Shown: positions 8,691 to 18,300, counted from the first letter of the stretch. The stretch: DNA of 64,000 nucleotides from Deltaproteobacteria bacterium (GCA_019306065.1 JAFDMF010000008.1:90430-154429); one strand, 5' to 3'. A program made the numbers and translations. The notes: a model not told the origin generated them from the sequence alone.

Positions 8691-8743
8691 ATATTCCATA
8701 TGGGTAATATTAAACATGCTAACAACAAGGGGGGGGTTTAGCA

Positions 8744-9226
8744 ATGATAGATAATAAAAAAGAAGAACAAACTATTGAAGAAATATTATGCAAAAAATTC
8801 AAAAAGTTAAAAGAATTAGTATATAGCTATAAAGGGCTGGAACTAATTATGAAAAATATAGAATCGGTAATAGAAAATCCGAGAAAAGGGGTAATAAATA
8901 TATTTACGATTGGTAAAAAAAAGCCTTATCTTATACCATTAAAGGAAAAAAAAACCTTTTTTAATCAATTGGACAGCTTGCTAATGATAAGAAAAGCCTT
9001 CAGATACAAGTATAAAAATCTGCATATACTATTAGACAATGTGGAAGCGGTATCCGAAGTATCCGAAGAAAACAAACTTCGTATTTACATGAGAGGAGGC
9101 AATAAAACCTATATTATACCTTTGGATGAAAAAGAATCCTTTTTGGCATGTATGACCGTCTGTTTAACAGGAAAAAAGCATCTTCTAGAAAATATAGAAT
9201 ATAGATTTGTAAATCAAAGACGGTAG
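8744..9226 (+). CDS. Uncharacterised protein with an internal duplication; ribosome site in a G8 tract
   Basis: A 160-residue basic protein that I do not recognise. It contains two copies of a roughly 35-residue unit. The first is KGVINIFTIGKKKPYLIPLK with EKKTFFNQL; the second is NKLRIYMRGGNKTYIIPLDE with KESFLACM. The shared pattern is strand, turn, Y-[LI]-IPL, then a helix. No signal peptide or membrane segment is seen. The ribosome binding site is an uninterrupted run of eight G (about 8729-8736), seven bases before ATG, rare in so AT-rich a genome. A palindrome overlaps the stop codon. The function is unknown; regulation by the divergent HTH protein is likely but unproven. Confidence 0.65.
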   Translation: MIDNKKEEQTIEEILCKKFKKLKELVYSYKGLELIMKNIESVIENPRKGVINIFTIGKKKPYLIPLKEKKTFFNQLDSLLMIRKAFRYKYKNLHILLDNVEAVSEVSEENKLRIYMRGGNKTYIIPLDEKESFLACMTVCLTGKKHLLENIEYRFVNQRR

Positions 9227-9252
9227 AGACATTGCCATTGCAACGTCTCTAC
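9223..9252. terminator. GTAGAGAC palindrome overlapping the stop codon (repeat family R3)
   Basis: GTAGAGAC and GTCTCTAC pair with inner ATTGC/GCAAC, giving a nearly perfect hairpin that begins on the TAG stop. The same outer stem occurs at 35755-35782. It could act as a bidirectional terminator between this gene and the convergent mltD. Confidence 0.6.
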
Positions 9253-9288
9253 TTTATAACTTTGTATGAAAGTAAAAAGCGGTTTTTT

Positions 9289-10953
9289 TTATGATGATTT
9301 ATTAGGCATTATTTTAATAATCTGACCTATATACAACAGGGTTGTCGAAAGATTATTTATATCCTGTATCTTTTTAGCGGTTGTTTTGTAGCGTCTTGCA
9401 AGATTCCATAAAGAATCGCCTTGTTTAACTTTATATGAAAAAGATGTTCCGCCTCCTTTTGAAGATTTTTGATAAAAAACCGCATTAGAGCTCAGTATTT
9501 TTAACTTCATATTCGCAAATATTATATTATTTTTCTTGATATTATTAACCTTTTTAATACTTTTTACGCTTGTTTTATAACGTTTTGCAAGCGTAGAGAT
9601 AGTTTCGCCTCTTTTTACCTTGTGATATATAAATTTACTTTTACTCTTCTTTTTCCATTTTGCAGGAAGCCCTGAAACAGGTAAATTATCAATATTTGCA
9701 ATTAATAAATCTTTCTTTCCCAAAGGCATCCGTAAAGAATATTTTTTAGGAGGCAAAACTCCGTATATTAGCGCAGGATTCAATTTTTTCAAAACATCTT
9801 CGGAAACCGATATTAATTTGGCAATATTTTTTAATGAAGTCTGCTTATTAACGTCCGCTGTTTCATAAAAAAGAGGCATCGCCGGCATTACTTTATCCAA
9901 TCCGTAGCGCTTGGGATTTTTTACTATATGCAGCGTAGCCAAAAACCTCGGAACATATTCTGCGGTCTCGGGAGGCAATTTTTCATAAATCCCCCAAAAA
10001 TTATTCGTAGAGTCTACATTATGTCTTTCTATTATTCTAAGAAGTCTGCCTTCTCCGCAGTTATATGCCGCAAGAGCGGTTGACCAATCGCCGAAAATCT
10101 CATGAAGTTTTGCTAAATAAGAAATAGCCGCTTCAGTCGATTTAATAAAGTCAAGCCTCTCGTCTATATAAGTATTCCGTTTAAGACCGAAGTTATTTCC
10201 TGTAGAGGGTATAAACTGCCATAAACCAAGAGCTTTTGCGGGAGAAAGCGCTTTTACGTTAAATCCGCTTTCTACAAGCGGGAGCCAAGACAACTCTTCC
10301 GGTAAGCCTGCATCTCTTAACATTTTTACTATTTGAGGACGATACTTACCCGCTCTTTTATAAGCCCTTATAAAAAAATTTTTATATCCTCCTTTGGTAA
10401 AAAGGTCTATCTCTTTTTGAACATACCTATTCATAATTACGGGTATTACATCTCTTTTTCCGTCGGCGTAAGGTTTTTCGATAGAAGGCATTTTGGAAGA
10501 ATAAATATCCATAATACGTTTTGAAATCCAAAAAGTTAACTCCTTTTTCTGACGAGAGGCTTCAGGAACATCTTCCATATTCACCTCGGTTATAAGAGAA
10601 TAGGCTTTATCCAAAGTTTTCAAAGCCTGTTCAACTTTCCCTTTTTCCCATAAACTTTCGGCAGTTTCACAGAGATTCAAAGCATCGTTAAATAGCGATT
10701 TAATAGCAGGGTCAACATCCTCATAATCGCCGGCAATATCTTCGGAAGAATCGTCAAACCTTTGCTCATCTTCAAAAAATTCTTCACCGTAAATTTTATT
10801 ATAATAAGAATGATAAGAACTTTCAGGTTGCTGTAAACAACCGCAAATAAACAACAAAATAAAACCAAAAACCGTTATTTTCGATAAATTGTATAAATAA
10901 GTCATTAAATAACCTCTTATGATTTTTATATAGCATCTAGTATTCTTTGACAA
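9289..10953 (-). CDS. mltD: Membrane-bound lytic murein transglycosylase D-like lipoprotein
   Basis: A 554-residue enzyme that cleaves peptidoglycan glycan strands. The likely start is the internal Met beginning MTYLYNLSK (10905), giving a lipoprotein signal ending FICGC. An acidic linker follows, then an SLT transglycosylase domain with the catalytic glutamate in SWLPLVESGFN, ALGLWQFIPSTG, and AALAAYNCGEGRL. Two LysM peptidoglycan-binding modules close the protein: YHKVKRGETISTLAKRYK and YKVKQGDSLWNLARRYK. The domain order matches MltD. Outer-membrane anchoring is inferred from the lipobox. Confidence 0.9.
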   Translation of the reverse strand: MSKNTRCYIKIIRGYLMTYLYNLSKITVFGFILLFICGCLQQPESSYHSYYNKIYGEEFFEDEQRFDDSSEDIAGDYEDVDPAIKSLFNDALNLCETAESLWEKGKVEQALKTLDKAYSLITEVNMEDVPEASRQKKELTFWISKRIMDIYSSKMPSIEKPYADGKRDVIPVIMNRYVQKEIDLFTKGGYKNFFIRAYKRAGKYRPQIVKMLRDAGLPEELSWLPLVESGFNVKALSPAKALGLWQFIPSTGNNFGLKRNTYIDERLDFIKSTEAAISYLAKLHEIFGDWSTALAAYNCGEGRLLRIIERHNVDSTNNFWGIYEKLPPETAEYVPRFLATLHIVKNPKRYGLDKVMPAMPLFYETADVNKQTSLKNIAKLISVSEDVLKKLNPALIYGVLPPKKYSLRMPLGKKDLLIANIDNLPVSGLPAKWKKKSKSKFIYHKVKRGETISTLAKRYKTSVKSIKKVNNIKKNNIIFANMKLKILSSNAVFYQKSSKGGGTSFSYKVKQGDSLWNLARRYKTTAKKIQDINNLSTTLLYIGQIIKIMPNKSS

Positions 10954-11192
10954 AATGTTTTCTAATAATAAAATATTTCATATTTGTCAAGAACGTATGG
11001 CAACTAACCACCTTTTTTTATTATAAAATAAAATCTTGACGCTACAGAAAAATCTAACAATTTTATATAAAAATATCTATTATAAAAACAAATAGTTATC
11101 CGCATTGACTATAAACCGTAACTCTTATATAATGAATCTATATTATTTTTGCCAATTCCGGCAGATAAAAATAAAATCGGGAGAATCTCATA

Positions 11193-13751
11193 ATGATAAG
11201 CCTTACTTTAAACGGCAAAAAAATAAACTATTCCGGCAAAAAAGATTTAAAGCTTATAAACTGGATTAGAGATATACAAAAAATAAAAAGCGTAAAAGAC
11301 GGCTGTTCCGGTCAGGGAGTCTGCGGGGCATGTTTGGTTGAAATAGATGGCAGAGCAAAACTTGCATGTTCCGTATCTATGGAAAAACTTCAAAGCGCCA
11401 ACATTTTAACCCTCGACGGATTTCCTACGAAAATAAAACTTGCTTTGGGAAAAGCATTTGTAGCCGCAGGAGCGGTTCAATGCGGATTCTGCTCCTCTGG
11501 AATGCTTTCGCGCGCAAAAATATTATTAGACAAAAATCCTAATCCGAGCAGAGAAGATATAACAAAAGCGATAAAACCGAATCTATGCAGATGCACAGGC
11601 TATGTAAAAATAATAGACGCAATACTTCTTGCCGCAAAAACCATCAGAGAAAACAAAGATATAAGCTTTGAAAAACATAGTATCGGCTCTTCCGCTCCCA
11701 AATATCAAGGCGTAAAAAAAGCGCTCGGAACATCCGAGTTTACAGACGATATAGAGTTTGACGGCATGCTTCATTCGGCTTTATGCTTTACCGAACATCC
11801 GCGCGCAAAAATATTAAGCATAAATACCGCCGCGGCGGAATCGATGTCAGGAGTAGTGAAAATCTTAACCGCAAAGGATGTTCCCGGCAAAAGATATTTA
11901 GGGGTTATAGTAAAAGATTGGCCCATCTACATTGCCCAAGGGGAAACTACCCGATACATAGGAGACGTATTAGCCTGCGTTGTAGCCGAATCCGAAAAAA
12001 AAGCGCAAGCAGCCGTTAAATCAATAAAAGTAACATACAAAGTCTATGAGCCGATTACGGACCCCAAAAAATCGATTGAAAGCAATATCAAAATACACCC
12101 CGGCGGAAACATATTAAAAGAATCGAATATATGCTACGGAAAAAATATCCGACAGGTTTTTGAGACCTCCGAATATGTAGTATCCGAAACATTTCAAACC
12201 CAAAGAGTTGAACACGCATTTTTGGAAACCGAAACCGGAGTGGCAACATACGAAAATGACATAATAACCGTCTATTCTCAGTCTCAGGGCATATATGAAG
12301 ATAGACATCAACTAGCCGAAATGCTTAACATAGAGGAAAAAAAAGTAAACATCAAACTTATTGCCGCAGGAGGCGCTTTCGGCGGCAAAGAAGACCTTAC
12401 GGTTCAAGGACACGCAGCATTGGCGACTTATCATCTTAAAAAGCCGGTTAAAGTAAAATTAAACCGCTTTGAATCAATTAAAATGCACCCCAAAAGACAT
12501 CCAATGCAAATGGAATACAAACTGTCTGCCGACAAAGAAGGCAAATTCACGGGACTTTATGCAAGAATCATAGGAGACACAGGCGCATACGCCTCCATGG
12601 GAGGACCTGTTACCGAAAGAGCCGCAACCCATGCGGGAGGCGCATACTACATTCCGAACATAGACGTAAAATCTATGGCGGTTTACACAAACAATCCAGT
12701 ATGCGGGGCAATGCGCGGTTTTGGGGTTAATCAGGTTACCTTTGCAATAGAAAGCCTTATAGATCAACTATGCGAACAAGGCGGGTTCAATAGATGGGAA
12801 ATAAGATACAAAAACGCTTTGGATAAAGGATTAACAACTACAAGCGGGCACAAACTAAGAAAAGAAACAGGCTTAAAAAAAGCCCTGCTTACGCTTAAAG
12901 AAGAATATAAAAAATCCGAATCGGCAGGAATAGCATGCGCTATTAAAAACTGCGGATTAGGCAATGGCATACCGGAGATAAGCCGCGTAAAAATTAAAAT
13001 ATCCGAAAACGAAAAAATAAGCATACTGCACGGCTGGAGCGAAATGGGGCAAGGAATAGACACGGTTTTAATACAAATGCTATGTCAGCATCTTCAATTA
13101 AAAGACACTTCAAAAATAGAAGTTATAGTAGCCACCGAAAACGAAACTACAGGCGGCTCCACCACAGCAAGCCGAGGAACATTCCTTGCGGGCAAAGCAT
13201 TATTACTCGCTGGAGATAAACTCAAAAAAGAGATGAAAAAAAATACCATAAAAAAGCTTGCAGGCAAAACATATACGGGAGAATACATATGCGACTGGAC
13301 AACGCCGGCTGATTTTGACGGCGAAGTAATAAGCCATTTTGCTTACAGCTTTGCAGTTCAGATGGCAATACTTACAAAGCAAGGTAAAATCAAAAAAATC
13401 AAGGCGATTCACGACAGCGGCAAAGTAGTAAATAAAAAACTCTTTGAAGGGCAAATCGAAGGAGGCATAGCAATGGGTTTGGGTTATGCGCTTACCGAAT
13501 CGCTTCCTACGGATAAAGGCAAAATAATAAACGATAAATTCGGCAGACTCGGACTGCTACGCGCATCCGATATCCCCGAAATAGAAGTAATATCTACTGA
13601 AATATATGACATAGACGCTCCATTCGGCGCAAAAGGGGTAGGTGAAATAGCGTGCATTCCTACAGCGCCGGCAGTAGCCTCCGCTTACAGAAAATTCGAC
13701 GGAAAAAAACGAACAAAGCTTCCGCTAACGCCGATAACAAAAAAGCTTTAA
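11193..13751 (+). CDS. Xanthine dehydrogenase-like molybdenum hydroxylase, fused FeS/Mo subunit (selenium-dependent type)
   Basis: An 852-residue molybdoenzyme. Residues 1-75 are a plant-type [2Fe-2S] ferredoxin domain (CSGQGVCGACLVE). A second [2Fe-2S] helical domain follows (CGFCSSGM and LCRCTGYVKI). The rest is the molybdopterin-binding hydroxylase, with GGAFGGKEDLTVQGHAAL, MHPKRHPMQMEY, GAMRGFGVNQ and the catalytic glutamate in GAKGVGE. No FAD subunit is fused or adjacent. The MHPKRHPM and GGAFGGKED signatures and the length resemble the fused 'selenium-dependent' xanthine dehydrogenases, whose selenium is a labile cofactor, not selenocysteine. Substrate (purine or aldehyde) is uncertain. 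moeA at 22.4 kb would supply cofactor. Confidence 0.8.
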   Translation: MISLTLNGKKINYSGKKDLKLINWIRDIQKIKSVKDGCSGQGVCGACLVEIDGRAKLACSVSMEKLQSANILTLDGFPTKIKLALGKAFVAAGAVQCGFCSSGMLSRAKILLDKNPNPSREDITKAIKPNLCRCTGYVKIIDAILLAAKTIRENKDISFEKHSIGSSAPKYQGVKKALGTSEFTDDIEFDGMLHSALCFTEHPRAKILSINTAAAESMSGVVKILTAKDVPGKRYLGVIVKDWPIYIAQGETTRYIGDVLACVVAESEKKAQAAVKSIKVTYKVYEPITDPKKSIESNIKIHPGGNILKESNICYGKNIRQVFETSEYVVSETFQTQRVEHAFLETETGVATYENDIITVYSQSQGIYEDRHQLAEMLNIEEKKVNIKLIAAGGAFGGKEDLTVQGHAALATYHLKKPVKVKLNRFESIKMHPKRHPMQMEYKLSADKEGKFTGLYARIIGDTGAYASMGGPVTERAATHAGGAYYIPNIDVKSMAVYTNNPVCGAMRGFGVNQVTFAIESLIDQLCEQGGFNRWEIRYKNALDKGLTTTSGHKLRKETGLKKALLTLKEEYKKSESAGIACAIKNCGLGNGIPEISRVKIKISENEKISILHGWSEMGQGIDTVLIQMLCQHLQLKDTSKIEVIVATENETTGGSTTASRGTFLAGKALLLAGDKLKKEMKKNTIKKLAGKTYTGEYICDWTTPADFDGEVISHFAYSFAVQMAILTKQGKIKKIKAIHDSGKVVNKKLFEGQIEGGIAMGLGYALTESLPTDKGKIINDKFGRLGLLRASDIPEIEVISTEIYDIDAPFGAKGVGEIACIPTAPAVASAYRKFDGKKRTKLPLTPITKKL

Positions 13752-13781
13752 CTTTCCGAGATTTAAAAAATTCTTCGCTAT

Positions 13782-14110
13782 ATATGTTACGCAAAGGATT
13801 TGCCGGTTGAAAAGCTTAAAAAAATAGCTGCGGAAAACCTTAACAAACGCTGAGAGGGGGTAATTATGACATTAGCCGAAAAACTTATTAGTCAGGGGAA
13901 AAAAAAGGAATAAAACAAGGCTTATCTCAAGGGATGTCGCAAGGAATGCAGCGGGCTATAATTGATATTTTGGAAAACCGCTTAAATTCGGTTGACAAAC
14001 AAATTCTGAATTCATTAACCAAAATAGAAAATTTTGACAAATTAATATCTATAGCAAAACTGGCTGCTTTGGTTAATTCGTCGGAGGAATTAAATATTAT
14101 TCTAAATTAA
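13782..14110 (+). pseudogene. C-terminal remnant of an Rpn/PD-(D/E)XK transposase-like nuclease
   Basis: Three frames must be joined. YAKDLPVEKLKKIAAENLNK ends at a TGA; then comes MTLAEKLISQGKKK, and after an A8 tract the frame shifts to GIKQGLSQGMSQGMQRA with NRLNSVDKQILNSLTKIENF. The TLAEKLxxQGxxQGxxQG style tail is typical of Rpn recombination-promoting nuclease C-termini. The catalytic N-terminal half is absent, so this is a dead fragment. It explains most of the 453-base gap after the molybdoenzyme. Confidence 0.55.
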
Positions 14111-14128
14111 AAAAACAGATAAGAAGAA

Positions 14129-14158
14129 ATTTCTCGCTTCGCTCGACAGGACAGGATA
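14129..14158. repeat. Half copy of repeat family R1
   Basis: GAAATTTCTCGCTTCGCTCG followed by ACAGGACAGG. Only the left arm is present, directly before the PHP-helicase gene. Confidence 0.6.
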
Positions 14159-14203
14159 ATAACGATTAGAACTGATATTCAAACACAAAAAAAGAAAAAA
14201 GAT

Positions 14204-17200
14204 ATGAAATTTATAGCAGACTTCCACATACACTCCAAATATTCGATGGCTACCGCAAAAAACCTTGATCTTGAAAACCTATATATATCCGCTTCTCAAA
14301 AAGGGATAGACATAGTAGGAACAGGCGATTTTACGCATCCGGCTTGGTTTGCGGAAATAGAAAAAAAATTAATATATGACGAAAACGGACTTTTAACATT
14401 AAGGGAAGATATAAAAAAAGAATGCGATACATACATCCCGCAAACCTGCAAACGAGACGTAAAATTTGTATTAACCTCGGAGATAAGCTCCATTTATAAA
14501 AAAAACGGCAAAACAAGAAAAAACCACAATCTAATTTTTGCGGCGGACCTTACGCAGGCAAAAGAGATAAACAGACGTCTTGATAAAATAGGAAACATAA
14601 AATCGGACGGCAGACCGATATTAGGGCTTGACGCAAAAAACCTGTTGGAAATAATCTTGGAAGTAGGAAAAGAAAACTTTTTGGTTCCGGCTCATATATG
14701 GACGCCTTGGTTTTCTCTTTTTGGCTCAAAATCCGGTTTTGATTCCATACAAGAATGCTTTGAAGATTTAACCGAACATATATTTGCTCTTGAAACAGGC
14801 TTATCATCGGATCCGGCTATGAACAGACTTGTTTCGGATCTGGACAAATATACCCTAATATCCAACTCAGACGCTCATTCTCCGGCAAAACTCGGAAGAG
14901 AAGCAAACCTTTTTGATACGGAAAAAACGTATAAAAAAATAAAAGAGGCGATGAAAAGCGGAGATAAAAAAAAATTCTTAGGCACATTGGAATTTTTTCC
15001 GGAAGAAGGCAAATACCACTTTGACGGACATAGAAAATGCGGCGTAAGCCTTCATCCGAACGATACAAAACTCCATAACAACTTGTGCCCTGTATGCGGC
15101 GAACCGCTTACGCTCGGCGTATTACACAGAGTAAACGATCTTGCCGACATAGCCAAAGCCGAAAAAAGAGACATAAGCAAATTTCCTTCTTATTACAGCA
15201 TAATACCCCTTATAAATATAATATCTTCAATACTGCAAATGGGCGCGGGTTCAAAAAAAGCGCTTTTAACATACAACAAAGCTATAGAAACTCTGGGGAA
15301 CGAATTTTTAATACTAAATACCCTAACAAAAGAAGATATAGAAAAAGCTAACATTCCGCTATTGGCAGACGCCATAGAAAAGGTCAGAAACAACAAAGTT
15401 ATTCTTATACCCGGATACGACGGCGAATACGGCAGAATAAAAATTTTTGACGAAGAAGAAAGAAAGAGGCTGCTGCGCCAAAAAAGCCTCTTTATAATAG
15501 AGGCGAAAAAAAAAGAAAAAGCTATTACTCCTTCTTTCAAAAAAGAAAAAAAACCGAATGTAAACCCGCCAAAGCGCCAAAAAACCGAAACCTTAAACAG
15601 CTTGCAGCAAAAAGCGGTGGAACAAGATAATATCAATCTGCTTATAACAGCCGGCCCAGGAACAGGTAAAACAAGAACAATAACCGAAAAAATAATCCGG
15701 CTTATAACCGAAAACAAAGCTTCATACCAACAGATACTTGCAATAACATTTACCGATAAAGCCGCAAATGAAATGAAAACAAGAATATCGGCATCAATAA
15801 AAGAGAAAAAAATGCCTCAAGTTACTACATTTCATTCCTTTTGCTTTAAATTTTTAAAAAATATAGACAAAAACAAAAATTACAAAATAATAAACGATTA
15901 CGAGAGAAAAAAAATCATTACAGACGCCATAAAAAAAGCTTCCGTAAAAGAGAAAAATATCCCCTCCGCCGAAAACATCTTTAACCTAATAAGCCGAGCA
16001 AAGCAAAATCTGTTAAAACCGCATCATAATCTTAGCGAACAGGCAATAGAAATTAGCGCCGAATCCTTATCAAAAATATATAACCAGTATCAAAAACTTC
16101 TAACTTTTTACAAAAGCTACGATTTTGACGATCTTATATTAAATACCGCGGCAATATTAACCGACGATGACCAGATAAAAAAAGAATACCAAAAAAAATT
16201 CAAATATATATTTATAGACGAATATCAGGATATAAATAAAGGAGAATACCAAATAATAAAATCTCTTGTATCGGATAACCGCGAAAACTCCATCATTGCA
16301 ATAGGAGACCCGAACCAGTCCATCTACGGCTTCAGGGGCGCGGACGCCTCATATTTCAAACATTTTACAAAAAATTTTCCCAATGCAAAAAGAATAACTC
16401 TAACCAAAAACTACCGCTTTCCAAATTACATATTAAAAGCCTCAAACCAAATCATCGAAAACCCCAATCTTGTATTTAATAATAACGAAACCGAAAAAGA
16501 GAAAAAAATAAAAATAATAAGCGCAAATTCCGAAAAAGCCGAAATAGAAGCAATAGCTAAAAAAATAGAAAACAGGATAGGCGGATACGGCTATTTTTCC
16601 ATAGATACAGGACGCGCCACAATATCTGCAAAAAGCTTAATGAGCTTTGCTGATTTTGCCGTTTTATACAGAACCAAATCCTTTGCAAAAAACATTGCCG
16701 AGATATTTGAAAAAAGAGGAATCCCTTATCAGATAGCTCAAAAAGAGGAAATATTATCTAAAAAAGGAATAAAAGAGATACTATCCTTTTTAAAAATAAT
16801 ACATCAAACCGCAATTTATGCGGATATAGAAAACATAGAAAAAATCATAAAACCGAACATAAAAAAAAACAGCATAGAAAAATTTAAAGAATGGAGCTAC
16901 AAAAACAACCTCCCGCCTAATGAAGCTATGGAAGCGGCAAAAATCCATCCAATAGCCAACATTACAAATACAGATCAGTTAAAACTATGCCAATTTTTCG
17001 ACAAAATAAAAAAATACAAAACAGCCGCAAAAAAATTATCCTTATCCGAACAAATAGAATATATAAAAAATATAAACCACATAAAAACAACAATAGAAGA
17101 AAAAAAAAACAGAAACCAAATCTATAAAAAAATACTTGCAACGGCAGATCAATCCGATAATAATATAAACATATTTTTTCGAAAAATCGCATCATTAAAA

Positions 17201-17581
17201 GATACTGATCTTTACAACGAACTTGCCGAAAAAGTAACCTTAATAACAATACATGCGGCAAAAGGGCTTGAATTTACAACAGTATTTATAGCGGGCTGCG
17301 AAGACGGCTACATACCCTTTAAAAACTTTCGGCGTTCTGATAATAACAATAACGAAGAAAAAAGACTCCTATACGTTGCTATGACCAGAGCAAAAGAGGC
17401 GCTTTATATTACCTACAGCAAAAAAAGAAAAATCTACGGAAAAATTACAAATCGAGTTATATCCCCTTTTATCCAACAAATAGACGACGGCTTAAAAGAG
17501 GAGGAAAACCCATGGACAGCTGTAAAAAAAAAAAAGAAAAAATATATACAGCAGGAAATAACCTTTAAAAACGGGTTGTAA
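14204..17581 (+). CDS. EndoQ-type PHP nuclease fused to a UvrD/Rep-family DNA helicase
   Basis: A 1125-residue two-part protein. Residues 1 to about 420 match the PHP/endonuclease Q family: FHIHSKYSMAT with H8 and H10, GTGDFTHP, TSEIS, PAHIWTPW and SNSDAHSP supply metal ligands. A zinc finger at about 278-300 (C, then CPVCGEPLTLGVLHRV) follows. From about 465 it is an SF1A helicase with every motif intact: GPGTGKT, FIDEYQD, GDPNQSIYGFRGAD, KNYRFP, HAAKGLEF and YVAMTRAKEA. EndoQ cuts 5' of deaminated bases; UvrD unwinds from nicks, so the fusion suggests nick-and-unwind repair in one chain. The linker is rich in Lys and Pro. No frameshift despite many A-runs. Confidence 0.9.
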   Translation: MKFIADFHIHSKYSMATAKNLDLENLYISASQKGIDIVGTGDFTHPAWFAEIEKKLIYDENGLLTLREDIKKECDTYIPQTCKRDVKFVLTSEISSIYKKNGKTRKNHNLIFAADLTQAKEINRRLDKIGNIKSDGRPILGLDAKNLLEIILEVGKENFLVPAHIWTPWFSLFGSKSGFDSIQECFEDLTEHIFALETGLSSDPAMNRLVSDLDKYTLISNSDAHSPAKLGREANLFDTEKTYKKIKEAMKSGDKKKFLGTLEFFPEEGKYHFDGHRKCGVSLHPNDTKLHNNLCPVCGEPLTLGVLHRVNDLADIAKAEKRDISKFPSYYSIIPLINIISSILQMGAGSKKALLTYNKAIETLGNEFLILNTLTKEDIEKANIPLLADAIEKVRNNKVILIPGYDGEYGRIKIFDEEERKRLLRQKSLFIIEAKKKEKAITPSFKKEKKPNVNPPKRQKTETLNSLQQKAVEQDNINLLITAGPGTGKTRTITEKIIRLITENKASYQQILAITFTDKAANEMKTRISASIKEKKMPQVTTFHSFCFKFLKNIDKNKNYKIINDYERKKIITDAIKKASVKEKNIPSAENIFNLISRAKQNLLKPHHNLSEQAIEISAESLSKIYNQYQKLLTFYKSYDFDDLILNTAAILTDDDQIKKEYQKKFKYIFIDEYQDINKGEYQIIKSLVSDNRENSIIAIGDPNQSIYGFRGADASYFKHFTKNFPNAKRITLTKNYRFPNYILKASNQIIENPNLVFNNNETEKEKKIKIISANSEKAEIEAIAKKIENRIGGYGYFSIDTGRATISAKSLMSFADFAVLYRTKSFAKNIAEIFEKRGIPYQIAQKEEILSKKGIKEILSFLKIIHQTAIYADIENIEKIIKPNIKKNSIEKFKEWSYKNNLPPNEAMEAAKIHPIANITNTDQLKLCQFFDKIKKYKTAAKKLSLSEQIEYIKNINHIKTTIEEKKNRNQIYKKILATADQSDNNINIFFRKIASLKDTDLYNELAEKVTLITIHAAKGLEFTTVFIAGCEDGYIPFKNFRRSDNNNNEEKRLLYVAMTRAKEALYITYSKKRKIYGKITNRVISPFIQQIDDGLKEEENPWTAVKKKKKKYIQQEITFKNGL

Positions 17582-17629
17582 TCTGATAATAATATTTTAA
17601 GCAATTTTAAAGCCGGACGCAAAAATAAT

Positions 17630-17912
17630 ACCCGTCTTCAATCTCAAGTTAATATAGCATTGCAAAAATACCTAATAGAGCAAATAACAACAAAGATAAC
17701 GGAACTAAAAAAAGCGAAAAAAGCTTTGGGGCGAAATACGGATACGATTACAACCGATTTTGCGAACAAATAACGGAAGATGAAAAATTCATAAATCATA
17801 TTGAAAAAATATAAACAAATTATGGGAAACAGATATGGCGGATTGGGAATTCTGCTATAAGGGAATAGAAAATCGGACAAAACAGCTTCGAAATATTTTG
17901 ATAACATTATAA
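17630..17912 (+). pseudogene. Decayed gene for an unknown helical protein
   Basis: Three consecutive frames read as one protein: ALQKYLIEQITTKITELKKA, then AKYGYDYNRFCEQITEDEKF, then, after a TAA, NKLWETDMADWEFCYKGIEN through TKQLRNILITL to a stop at 17912. The pieces follow one another in order with small overlaps, which suggests frameshifts in a former gene. I do not recognise the family. It accounts for the 388-base gap before the initiator tRNA. Confidence 0.4.
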
Positions 17913-17920
17913 AAAAAAAC

Positions 17921-17947
17921 TTGACACACAGATACATTAAGTATAGA
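17921..17947 (+). promoter_or_regulatory. Sigma-70-like promoter for tRNA-fMet
   Basis: TTGACA at 17921-17926 and TATAGA at 17942-17947, with a 15-base spacer, lie 21 bases upstream of the tRNA 5' end. The spacer is slightly short of the usual 17. Confidence 0.55.
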
Positions 17948-17968
17948 AGCTATTCAACAAAACAGTGA

Positions 17969-18045
17969 TGCGGGGTGGAGCAGTCTGGTAGCTTGTCGGG
18001 CTCATAACCCGAAGGTCGCAGGTTCAAATCCTGTCCCCGCTACCA
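17969..18045 (+). tRNA. Initiator tRNA-fMet (CAT)
   Basis: A 77-base cloverleaf with anticodon CAT in CTCATAA. Three G-C pairs (GGG/CCC) at the base of the anticodon loop and an unpaired position 1:72 (T-T) are both initiator hallmarks. The CCA end is encoded. Confidence 0.95.
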
Positions 18046-18300
18046 ATCCTTATCAAACAAATCCAAAATATTATCCTTCCATAAAAACCGAATAAGCAAA
18101 TTTTTATCACGTCATTGATTACATAGGGCGTGTCATCGTTACTTTTGGCAATGTACAGTTTATTTTTACCTATTTGAACCTTACTTTTACTCTCTGTTGA
18201 TAATAGCAATCATAATATAATTTAAATTTTTTAATAATACGACTTCTTCTTTGAGGAATTGATTTGAAAACTATAGAGGAAGGTATGCAATAGTCTTTTA

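Noticed and set aside
15193-15717. 174-residue minus-strand ORF inside the PHP-helicase gene
   Set aside because: Hydrophobic antisense shadow; the plus-strand protein has all expected motifs across it.
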